Shown here piece after piece: positions 8,250-15,391 of a DNA stretch of 64,000 bases. The position numbers and the translations under genes are program-made. The stretch is from an uncultured Clostridium sp. GTDB lineage: Bacteria; Bacillota; Clostridia; Lachnospirales; Lachnospiraceae. The number at the start of each line of letters is the position of its first letter. Within the stretch, counting starts at the first letter, position 1. The notes beneath the pieces were generated by a model, which searched no databases, was not told where the DNA came from, and saw only the letters and a list, made by a program, of their open reading frames with translations. Location: NCBI RefSeq assembly GCF_900547735.1, contig NZ_URHZ01000022.1, positions 1 to 64,000 of the forward strand. Direction: 5' to 3'.

Positions 8250-9545
8250 ATGAACGAGACAGAAAAACAGATATTAAAGATCATTGATGAACACCGTGAA
8301 GAACTGATATCCATGGGAAATACACTTTATACCCGCGCAGAGCGTGGATTTGCCGAGGTGAATACCTCCGCTTTTATTGCAGAACAACTAAAAAAGCTCG
8401 GTTTGTCCGTCCGCACCGGTCTGGCCGGAACAGGGCTCCGCGCTTCCGTCGGCAAAGAGGGCGGCGTAAATCTCGCCCTGATCAGTGAGCTGGATGGAAT
8501 TCTCTGCCCTTCCCATCCGCAGGCCGCTCCCGACGGAATGAGCCATGCCTGCGGCCACCATGCCCAGATGATAGCGATGCTCGGGGCCGCAATTGCCCTG
8601 ACGGCGCCGGAAGTTGCCGGTGAGCTGGACGGACTGGCCACCTTTTTCGCCGTACCATCCGAGGAATTTCTCAGTGAGGATATACGCAGCGGACTGAGGG
8701 AAAAAAAGATTTCCACCCATTCCGGAGGAAAGGCCGAACTGATCTCCCGCGGCTGTTTTGAGGACATTGATATGGCGATAACCACACACGCCCATATGCT
8801 CCCCTTCGGTGAATATGATTTCGTCCTCGGCAACAACGCCTGCACCGGGTTCATAGGAAAAACGGCGACATTTTACGGCAAAGCCGCCCATGCGGCAGGA
8901 GCTCCCCACGAGGGAATCAATGCGATGAATGCGGCTGCCCTGGCCCTCAGCGCTCTCGGCATGATACGCGAAACATTCCAGGAAAAAGATTATGTCCGGG
9001 TGCATCCTATTATGAAAGAGGCCGGTTCTGCCGTCAATGTCGTGCCCGATAAAGCCGTTCTCGATATGATGGTGCGGGCCGGCAGCCTGAAAGCCGTCGC
9101 CGAGGTATCTGAGAAAACGGACCGCGCCTTCAAAGGAGCTGCCTATGCCATCGGCGCCGAGATTGAGATTAAGGATGTACCCGGCTATCTCCCCGTCATC
9201 GAACGCCTGCCGGATCAGGTTATGATAGACGCAGCCGAGCTCATCGGCAGCTCCATCCGCTGGACTTCCATCACACCCGGTCAGGAAAATATGACTTCCA
9301 CCGATGTCGGCGACCTGACCCACCTGATGCCGGTGCTCAATTTTACCTTCGGCGGATTCGAGGGCGCACTGCACAGCAAAGATTTCCGCCTGACCGATGA
9401 GGAAAAGGCATTTGTAAATCCTGCCAAACTGATGGCTCTTACCGCTTACCGCCTTCTGACAAACCAGGCAAAAGAAGCCGGACAGATTCTTAATGATTTT
9501 ATGCCGGCTCTTACAATTGAGGAGTATCTTGATTATATAAAATAA
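8250..9545 (+). CDS. M20-family metallohydrolase (AbgB-like amidohydrolase)
   Basis: A 431-residue dinuclear zinc amidohydrolase of the M20 superfamily. The metal ligands can be followed: ELDGI near residue 75, SHACGHHAQM near 91-100, the catalytic pair in VPSEEF near 135, a THAHM histidine near 176 and a late HSKDF near 375. It begins with an AEAIL-type helix and the ERGFAEVNTS segment that matches AbgB-type enzymes. The substrate is probably an N-acyl or peptide-like amide; the sequence does not say which. AACAGGAG sits before the ATG. It follows ansA on the plus strand; two more M20 genes with an AbgT transporter lie 1.4 kb further on the other strand. Confidence 0.85.
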   Translation: MNETEKQILKIIDEHREELISMGNTLYTRAERGFAEVNTSAFIAEQLKKLGLSVRTGLAGTGLRASVGKEGGVNLALISELDGILCPSHPQAAPDGMSHACGHHAQMIAMLGAAIALTAPEVAGELDGLATFFAVPSEEFLSEDIRSGLREKKISTHSGGKAELISRGCFEDIDMAITTHAHMLPFGEYDFVLGNNACTGFIGKTATFYGKAAHAAGAPHEGINAMNAAALALSALGMIRETFQEKDYVRVHPIMKEAGSAVNVVPDKAVLDMMVRAGSLKAVAEVSEKTDRAFKGAAYAIGAEIEIKDVPGYLPVIERLPDQVMIDAAELIGSSIRWTSITPGQENMTSTDVGDLTHLMPVLNFTFGGFEGALHSKDFRLTDEEKAFVNPAKLMALTAYRLLTNQAKEAGQILNDFMPALTIEEYLDYIK

Positions 9546-9557
9546 AACACAGATTCT

Positions 9558-9610
9558 TGCACTGCCGCGCAGTTGCTTCAGCAACTATTTACCTCTACGC
9601 GGCATGTGCA
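9558..9610. repeat. Cruciform-like inverted repeat
   Basis: TGCACTGCCGCG at the left pairs with CGCGGCATGTGCA at the right (one bulged base) and encloses a second hairpin AGTTGC-TTCA-GCAACT. It lies 12 nt after the M20 stop codon, between two convergent genes. No T-run follows, so it may be a structured RNA end or a degenerate repeat. Confidence 0.55.
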
Positions 9611-9632
9611 TCCTCGCGGAGCGTTCTTTCGT

Positions 9633-10472
9633 TCACAGATTATATTCCTTCAACAGTTGTTCCTGATACTCCGGCTCTTCCAGGGATTTCACCATATCTT
9701 CGTTCCTTCCGTCCTTTAACAGCCTCCGATTCAATTCGTTGATCCGGTCACTGCCTTCCTTTCTCCCCTCTTCTCTTCCTTCATTTCGCTCTTCCTCCAA
9801 TATTCTGCACATACCCTCTACTCCTTTCTCTTTCTCCTTGAAAAACTTCACTCTCCTGACAACATTCGGAAATATCTCAGTTTGATAACTGCTGTCCGAC
9901 TTTTTCATATAAGAGAGCAATTCGTTGATTTTTTCATTGCTGCATTCACATTCCAGATTCGCATATATCTCATGGATTCCGTTATCCACAGTGTTACCGA
10001 TATTTTTCAGCCTGCGTTCGACATAATAGATTCCCAGCTTATGTGCAAAAAAATCCTTTTCCGTAATAAAAATGAGATACAATTCCGGAAGCTCGTCATA
10101 GGGCACTCCCTTTTCCAGGCAGCTCATATCGATGCTGGCCTGATAATATCTTACCCGCCTCTGGTTATCACCGTCATTTCGTATCTGCATCTCTATGTTG
10201 ACCATTCTCCCGCTCGTATCCTCCGCCAGTATATCCAGAATCACAGAACGGTTCTCAATATTGCGGATCGAATACTGTGCCTTTACCTCTTTGACGGTAA
10301 ATCCCGGCTCGTCCAGTATTATCCTGATAACCTCCTCACAGGCGCTCCTGTCCTCCAGTACTTTTCCACAAAACACATCGCTTGTCATATTGAACTGCTG
10401 CACCTTTTTCCGGCGTTCCTCATAAAAATCCATCCTGCTGCAGAAACCGCTCACCGTGCTTCTTTTATCCAT
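9633..10472 (-). CDS. Rpn-family PD-(D/E)XK nuclease / putative transposase
   Basis: The 279-residue protein belongs to the Rpn/YhgA group often annotated as 'PD-(D/E)XK nuclease family transposase'. Visible motifs are the N-terminal MTSDVFCGKVLED segment, NRSVILDILAED and VNIEMQIRND (the D and E-x-Q of the nuclease core, residues about 87-108), the RRVRYYQA segment, and a coiled C-terminus rich in EERNEGREEGRKEG, which is the usual tail of this family. E. coli Rpn proteins promote recombination; others may be defence proteins. No inverted repeats or partner transposase genes flank it. GGAGTTACGG lies just before the ATG. Confidence 0.82.
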   Translation of the reverse strand: MDKRSTVSGFCSRMDFYEERRKKVQQFNMTSDVFCGKVLEDRSACEEVIRIILDEPGFTVKEVKAQYSIRNIENRSVILDILAEDTSGRMVNIEMQIRNDGDNQRRVRYYQASIDMSCLEKGVPYDELPELYLIFITEKDFFAHKLGIYYVERRLKNIGNTVDNGIHEIYANLECECSNEKINELLSYMKKSDSSYQTEIFPNVVRRVKFFKEKEKGVEGMCRILEEERNEGREEGRKEGSDRINELNRRLLKDGRNEDMVKSLEEPEYQEQLLKEYNL

Positions 10473-10675
10473 CCGTAACTCCTCTCTTTTATGACAGGAG
10501 CTGTCTTTCCTGCCATATCCTTTTAACTGTTGAACTATGGCAGAAATTGCCGGTTACAATGCAAAACTGCATTGCAGAATTAAAAATCCGGATGCCTTGA
10601 GACGGCATCGATTTGTATTGTAATTATAACTTTACGACGACGGAATGGCAAGAACTATTTCTTTCCTCCGCATCC
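10473..10675. other. Intergenic, two small hairpins
   Basis: No gene is seen. Two tandem hairpins occur: CAATGCA-AAAC-TGCATTG (10557-10574) and GATGCC with GGCATC (10591-10609). They precede the repeat copy at 10676. Confidence 0.45.
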
Positions 10676-10891
10676 GTTACTGGGCATAAAAGTTACTGTT
10701 CACTCCGTGCCCAGCAACCCGCTTCGCGCTGCACAGAAACGGCAAAAAACTCCGTTGATTGTAATGAAAAGTCCGCATCGCGCACTTTTCGTTGCGTCGC
10801 GCCGCTTAACTCGGGATTTTCACGAAAAACACGTGAAAACACCTCGCGGGATACATCCGTGTGAACAGTAACGCATAAAATGCCCAGTAAC
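10676..10891. repeat. Full-length, nested copy of the GTTACTGTTCAC repeat
   Basis: An outer inverted pair GTTACTGGGCAT (10676-10687) / ATGCCCAGTAAC (10880-10891) encloses the family ends GTTACTGTTCAC (10692-10703) and GTGAACAGTAAC (10861-10872). The interior holds the core GCACAGAAACGGCAAAAAAC, a hairpin built on AATGAAAAGT / ACTTTTCGTT, and a GGGATTTTCACG segment. It closely resembles the copy at 21185-21377. It lies after the M20 gene that ends at 10910. Confidence 0.85.
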
Positions 10892-10909
10892 ACGCTTCCC
10901 CTGTTTCTC

Positions 10910-12097
10910 TCATCCATTCAGATAATCTATCGCAAACTGCACATAGATTCCCGTTCCGTTCGGGAGCTGTTCCTCGTCTACCTCAAAATCAGGATGATGA
11001 TGCACACAGCAGATTCCCTTTTCTCTGTTTCTCACTCCTAAAAAACCATAAACTCCGGGCACCTTTTCCATCAAAACGGAAAAATCCTCCGCACCCGTCA
11101 TTTTATCCAGATGAACAAGAGCCGCTTTTCCCATTTGTTTCTCCGCGGCGCTTCTCGCTATATTATTTAAATCCTCATGGTCGTTGATAACCGGTCCCGG
11201 GAAAAAGCAGTATTCCGTCTCCGCCTCGCAGCCGTATGCCACGGCTACGCCTGAGGCCATATCGGTGATGAGCTTTGGCAGGCTCTTTCTGAATTCTCTG
11301 TTAAAAGTCCTGGTGGTTCCCACCAGTTCCACCTGTCCGGCCAGAATATTGGACTGGGTTCCCCCATTCATCATCCCCACCGACAATACAAAGGTGTTCT
11401 GGGGGTTATTGATGCGGCTTACCAGGGTCTGAAGCGCCATAACAACGGCTGCCGCTCCTACGACGGCATCCTTTCCCTCGTGAGGGGCGCTTCCGTGTGA
11501 GGAGCAGCCCTTGATCCGGATGGTAAACCGATCGCTGGACGCCATCCTCTCCCCGTCCTCAAAATTGACGCAGCCGGAGTCCAGGAGCGCCCACACATGC
11601 ATTCCGAAGATTGCATCTACGCCGTCCAGTGCACCGTTATCCACATAATGCTTTGATTCTATGCCTACTTCCTCTCCCATCTGGAAGAGCAGTTTCACTG
11701 TACCTGAAAATTCATCCCTGTGGGACGACAGGATTTTGGCGGCCGCCAGAAGCATGGCCATATGGCAGTCATGGCCGCAGGCATGCATCACACCCGGATT
11801 CTGCGAGGAATATTCTTTATTCTGTGGTTCGGTGATCGGCAGGGCATCTATATCCGCCCGCAGCATTACGGTTTTTCCCGAACCCGGTTCCCCGCCCGAA
11901 CGGGTTCCCTCGATGGTTCCCACCGCGCCGGTGCAGTCGTCGAATGTACGGACCGGAATGCCCATTGCCTCCAGTTCCCTTACGATATGTTCCGTTGTAC
12001 CCGCCTCTTCCTTGGATACCTCAGGATGCGCGTGGAAAAAGCGGCGCTGCGTACGTATATATTCCTTCTGTTCTCCTGCAAGTTCTTTTATATTCAC
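10910..12097 (-). CDS. M20-family amidohydrolase (AbgA/hippurate hydrolase type)
   Basis: A 395-residue M20D-type zinc amidohydrolase expected to cleave N-acyl or aminobenzoyl-glutamate-like amides in the cytosol. Ligands and catalytic residues are in order: ADIDALP near residue 82, MHACGHDCHM near 105, GEEVG near 138, GMHVW near 170 and CVHHHPDFEV near 355. The small lid domain sits in the middle as usual. Its start overlaps the end of the next M20 gene upstream by 4 nt, and both follow an AbgT transporter, so the three act as one unit: import, then two related hydrolases, as in the abgA-abgB-abgT system. The exact substrate is inferred only. Confidence 0.87.
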   Translation of the reverse strand: MNIKELAGEQKEYIRTQRRFFHAHPEVSKEEAGTTEHIVRELEAMGIPVRTFDDCTGAVGTIEGTRSGGEPGSGKTVMLRADIDALPITEPQNKEYSSQNPGVMHACGHDCHMAMLLAAAKILSSHRDEFSGTVKLLFQMGEEVGIESKHYVDNGALDGVDAIFGMHVWALLDSGCVNFEDGERMASSDRFTIRIKGCSSHGSAPHEGKDAVVGAAAVVMALQTLVSRINNPQNTFVLSVGMMNGGTQSNILAGQVELVGTTRTFNREFRKSLPKLITDMASGVAVAYGCEAETEYCFFPGPVINDHEDLNNIARSAAEKQMGKAALVHLDKMTGAEDFSVLMEKVPGVYGFLGVRNREKGICCVHHHPDFEVDEEQLPNGTGIYVQFAIDYLNG

Positions 12098-13293
12098 AGC
12101 GATTTTCCCTCCTCTTCCACTTCTCCGCCTTCCAGATAGTCATAGGCAAACTGCGCGTAAAGCGCCGCTCCTCTTGGCAGAAGTTTTTCATCCACACGGA
12201 AATGGACGGAATGAACGGGATGGACGCTTCCGCACTCCTCATTATAATAGCCTATAAAACACAGCAGTCCCGGAACTTTTTCCATCAGAATGGACATGTC
12301 TTCGGAACCCATGACCCTCGGCATCTTTTTAAGGACCTCTTCTCCATACAGCTTCACTGCCGCCGCCCTGGCGATTTCATTGAGTTCAAGGTCGTCATTC
12401 ATGACCGGAGGTTCAATCGGGTTATTGATAAATTCAGCCCTGCAGCCAAGTGCCTCCGCCGTGCCGCCGATGATTCTTCCCAGTTCCTTCTGAACCTTCT
12501 TCCTCATCTCCACTCCATAGGTCCGGATAGTCCCTTCCATCTCCACGCGGTCGGCGATGATATTAAACTGGGTTCCGGCCTTCACCATGCCCACCGACAC
12601 CACCATTGGATTCAGCGGATCATTTTCCCTGCTGACAAAGGTCTGTATATTCATGATAATCGAGCTGGCGGCCACGATGGCGTCGTGCCCCAGGTGAGGG
12701 GTGGAGCCGTGTACCGAGGAGCCCTCCACAATGATTTTAAAATTGTCGCAGGACGCCATCCGGAATCCATCCTCGATATTTATAAAGCCTGTTTCCATAC
12801 TGGCCCAGACGTGAATTCCCATCAGGGCGTCCACATCGTCCAGATATCCGTGATCTACATAGTAGTTCGCCCCATGGCAGGATTCCTCAGCCGACTGGAA
12901 TAAAAGTTTTACCGTGCCGCAGAGGCCTTCTAGGTGGCTGCTCAGCATACGGGCCGCCCCTAACAGCATTGCGCTGTGGCAGTCGTGTCCGCAGGCATGC
13001 ATTGCTCCCGGATTACAGGAGGAAAATGCCTCCCCGCTCCCCTCGTTCAGCGGTAAGGCGTCAATGTCAGCCCTGAGCATCACCGTCTTCCCCGGTTTTT
13101 CTCCGCGGATCGTGCCAATTACGCCGTAATAATCGGGAAAACGCTGCGTTTCAATTCCCATACTTTCAAGTTCTTTTGTAATATACGCCGTCGTATCTCT
13201 TTCCTCAAAAGATACCTCCGCGTGACTGTGTATCCACCGTCTCTTTTCGACGATATAATCGCTCAGCCCAGCGGCCTCCTCTTTAAAATTCAT
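12094..13293 (-). CDS. M20-family amidohydrolase, second copy
   Basis: A 399-residue paralogue of the downstream gene. The same ligands appear: ADIDALPL, MHACGHDCHSAML, SAEESCHGA, GIHVWA and SVHPVHSVHF. In E. coli AbgA and AbgB form a heteromer; two adjacent overlapping M20 genes here could do the same, though both resemble AbgA more than one of each (inference). The start at 13293 is chosen for the AAAGGA upstream; an ATG at 13308 is possible. It is translationally coupled to the next gene by ATGA. A hairpin (13361-13380) lies between it and abgT. Confidence 0.86.
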   Translation of the reverse strand: MNFKEEAAGLSDYIVEKRRWIHSHAEVSFEERDTTAYITKELESMGIETQRFPDYYGVIGTIRGEKPGKTVMLRADIDALPLNEGSGEAFSSCNPGAMHACGHDCHSAMLLGAARMLSSHLEGLCGTVKLLFQSAEESCHGANYYVDHGYLDDVDALMGIHVWASMETGFINIEDGFRMASCDNFKIIVEGSSVHGSTPHLGHDAIVAASSIIMNIQTFVSRENDPLNPMVVSVGMVKAGTQFNIIADRVEMEGTIRTYGVEMRKKVQKELGRIIGGTAEALGCRAEFINNPIEPPVMNDDLELNEIARAAAVKLYGEEVLKKMPRVMGSEDMSILMEKVPGLLCFIGYYNEECGSVHPVHSVHFRVDEKLLPRGAALYAQFAYDYLEGGEVEEEGKSL

Positions 13294-13360
13294 ACTGTTT
13301 CCTTTCATTTATCTCCGGGCCGAAGAATTCGGCAGCAGTAACGCACCAATCGCAAAGCGA

Positions 13361-13380
13361 GAAAAACCATAAGGTTTTTC
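13361..13380. terminator. Small hairpin between abgT-like gene and M20 gene
   Basis: GAAAAACC (13361-13368) and GGTTTTTC (13373-13380) flank ATAA. It lies 30 nt after the abgT stop. It could partly end transcripts or stabilise the upstream mRNA; there is no T-run on the minus strand. Confidence 0.4.
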
Positions 13381-13409
13381 CCGCCTTTCTTCCGTCTCCG
13401 GATTTTTTA

Positions 13410-14945
13410 CTATAAGAAGATTCCGCCGCCGGGACCCAGGGGCAGGTTGAACATTGCCCAGATTACCAGCAGTATAAGCCATGTAACCGTAAAGGTCACG
13501 GAATAAGGAATCATGTTGGCTATAATTGTTCCCATACCCGTATCTTTCTCATATCTTCTGGCAAATCCGAGGATCAGCGGGAAATAATAGAACAGCGGTG
13601 ACAGCGGGTTGGTGATGGAGTCACCGATTCTGTATGCCACCTGTGTAACCGCGGGGTCATATCCCAGGATCATCATCATCGGTACAAATACGGGAGCCAG
13701 AATTGCCCATTTTGCCGATGCGGAACCGATGAACAGGTTGACGATGCAGGAAACAACAACAAGACCCACGAGCAACGGAATACCGGTAAAGTTCATTGCC
13801 GTCAGCAGGTCGGCGCCCTTGATGGCAATAATCGCTCCCAGGTTGCTCCAGCTGAAGTAATTTGTAAACTGTGCACAGAAGAAGCACAGCAGTATGTATG
13901 GGGCCATATCTTTAAATGCATCCACGATGTCTGCAAATAACGCTTTGTCATTCTTATATCTGCCGGAGGCAAATCCGTATACCGCGCCCGGAACAAAGAG
14001 AACGATGGATACCGTTACAATAATTCCGCTCATAAACGGAGAGGTGGATGCCATCAGGGAACCTGTTTCCGGGTCACCGAGAACGGGATCGCTTCCGAGA
14101 CACATTGCAATGATTACCACAACCGTAATCACGAAAGAAAGACCGGCCAGATTGAGGGCCTTATGCTGTTTTGGAGAAAGTTCGGCCGCCGCTTTATCAT
14201 ATTCATATTTACTTAAGTCCTGGCCCTCAAAACGCGGTGCCATGAATTTTTCCGTCAGGATTGTTCCGACGATCGAGAGTACAACACAGGAAGCAATCAG
14301 GAAATAATAGTTGATGGCGGGAGAAGCCACATAATTCGGGTCAATCATCTGGGCCGCCGCCTCCGTATACCCATAGGCCAGGGCGTCGGAAAGTCCGAGA
14401 GCCACGTTGGCGCAGAAACCTGCAGCCACACCGGCGTATGCGGTAAACATACCTAAAAGCGGATGTCTTCCCATTCCAAGATAAATGATGGCCGCCAGAG
14501 GAGGCATTACAACGAAAGCCGCATCTCCGGCAATATTGCCGTTAATTCCTACAAAAATAATTACAAATGTTACAAATGCCGGTGCTGCGCTTCCAAGCAT
14601 CTTCTGCATGAACGCCGCCAGGAAACCGCTCTTTTCAGCCGCGCCGGAACCGATTACCGCTACAAGCACCATTCCAAGCGGAGCGAATCCCGAAAAGTTG
14701 GTTACCGCCTTGCTCCACATCATGCGGACGCCGGCTTTGGAAAACAGATTGACAACCGATAAGGTCTCTCCTGTTCCCGGATGGACCGCGGTGACCCCCA
14801 TGGCGCTGAAAATACCGGATAACACTACGATGAGTGTCGCCAGAAGAACGAACAGCGTCGCCGGATCGGGAAGCTTGTTGCCCGCCACTTCGATCCCGTT
14901 CAGGATCCGGTCAAGCAGCTTCTTTTTGCCTTTTTCTTTACTCAT
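13410..14945 (-). CDS. AbgT-family transporter (aminobenzoyl-glutamate or related)
   Basis: A 511-residue integral membrane protein of the AbgT family. It opens with the family start LLDRILNGIEVAGNKLPDPATLFVLL and has the ATHP-like motif region VTAVHPGTGET, long paired hydrophobic helices, and the conserved C-terminal segment RIGDSITNPLSPLFYYFPL near residue 440. AbgT members import p-aminobenzoyl-glutamate or export sulphonamides. Because two M20 amidohydrolases follow at once on the same strand, import of an N-acyl amino acid for hydrolysis is the likelier role. A promoter (15012-15040) lies 66 nt upstream. Confidence 0.88.
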   Translation of the reverse strand: MSKEKGKKKLLDRILNGIEVAGNKLPDPATLFVLLATLIVVLSGIFSAMGVTAVHPGTGETLSVVNLFSKAGVRMMWSKAVTNFSGFAPLGMVLVAVIGSGAAEKSGFLAAFMQKMLGSAAPAFVTFVIIFVGINGNIAGDAAFVVMPPLAAIIYLGMGRHPLLGMFTAYAGVAAGFCANVALGLSDALAYGYTEAAAQMIDPNYVASPAINYYFLIASCVVLSIVGTILTEKFMAPRFEGQDLSKYEYDKAAAELSPKQHKALNLAGLSFVITVVVIIAMCLGSDPVLGDPETGSLMASTSPFMSGIIVTVSIVLFVPGAVYGFASGRYKNDKALFADIVDAFKDMAPYILLCFFCAQFTNYFSWSNLGAIIAIKGADLLTAMNFTGIPLLVGLVVVSCIVNLFIGSASAKWAILAPVFVPMMMILGYDPAVTQVAYRIGDSITNPLSPLFYYFPLILGFARRYEKDTGMGTIIANMIPYSVTFTVTWLILLVIWAMFNLPLGPGGGIFL

Positions 14946-15011
14946 ATACTTACCCTCCTGTCTGATATAATATTATTTGATAATTCGCATAATAATACAT
15001 CATTTTGTGAT

Positions 15012-15040
15012 ATTGTATCAAAAATCGCAGAACATGACAA
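15012..15040 (-). promoter_or_regulatory. Promoter of the abgT-M20-M20 operon
   Basis: Minus strand: -35 TTGTCA (15040-15035), 17-nt spacer, -10 TACAAT (15017-15012). An AGGAGGG site precedes the ATG at 14945. Confidence 0.75.
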
Positions 15041-15189
15041 GTTTTTTATGAGACGTTACGAAACAATTACCGTTTTTACACAGACAATTCAGGCCCCCTT
15101 TACCGGCAGAAAAATCAGGCTCTTCCATCCTTCTTAGTAAAGCGGGTGAACAATCATCCGCCGTTTCAACGGCAGGCTGCCGTTATCAA

Positions 15190-15234
15190 TCTAAAAGCGG
15201 CCCGGACCAATGCAGGATGCAGGGTCCGAACCGC
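15190..15234 (-). terminator. Terminator of tex
   Basis: Minus strand: GCGG..GGACC (15234 side) pairs with GGTCC..CCGC (to 15197) and is followed by TTTT (15196-15193). It lies about 160 nt after the tex stop, beyond a repeat copy. A second short hairpin AACGGCA/TGCCGTT is at 15168-15184. Confidence 0.65.
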
Positions 15235-15254
15235 CTGAAATCTTATTTTACGTA

Positions 15255-15391
15255 ACTTTTCAGTACCTTCATGGTTACCGCTCCACGATGCACAAAACAG
15301 CAGAAAACTCTGTTTCGCACTGGACAAACCCGGGATTTTCATGAAGAAACGCATGAAAACACCTTGCGGAATCCTACCTTCTGAACCGTTA
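15255..15391. repeat. Diverged copy of the GTTACTGTTCAC repeat
   Basis: It shares 'cgatgcacaaaacagcag', 'ctctgtttcgc', 'cccgggattttcatga' and 'catgaaaacacctt' with the copies at 10676 and 21185, but its ends are degraded (CTGAACCGTTAC at the right). It begins directly at the tex stop codon. Confidence 0.7.

Noticed and set aside
8388..9584. A 398-codon open frame opposite the plus-strand M20 gene
   Set aside because: It has no recognisable domain, no good ribosome binding site, and lies exactly opposite a gene with all M20 metal ligands. It is a shadow of G+C-rich codon use.
11944..12903. A 319-codon plus-strand frame across two M20 genes
   Set aside because: It spans the junction of two certain minus-strand genes and matches nothing I know.
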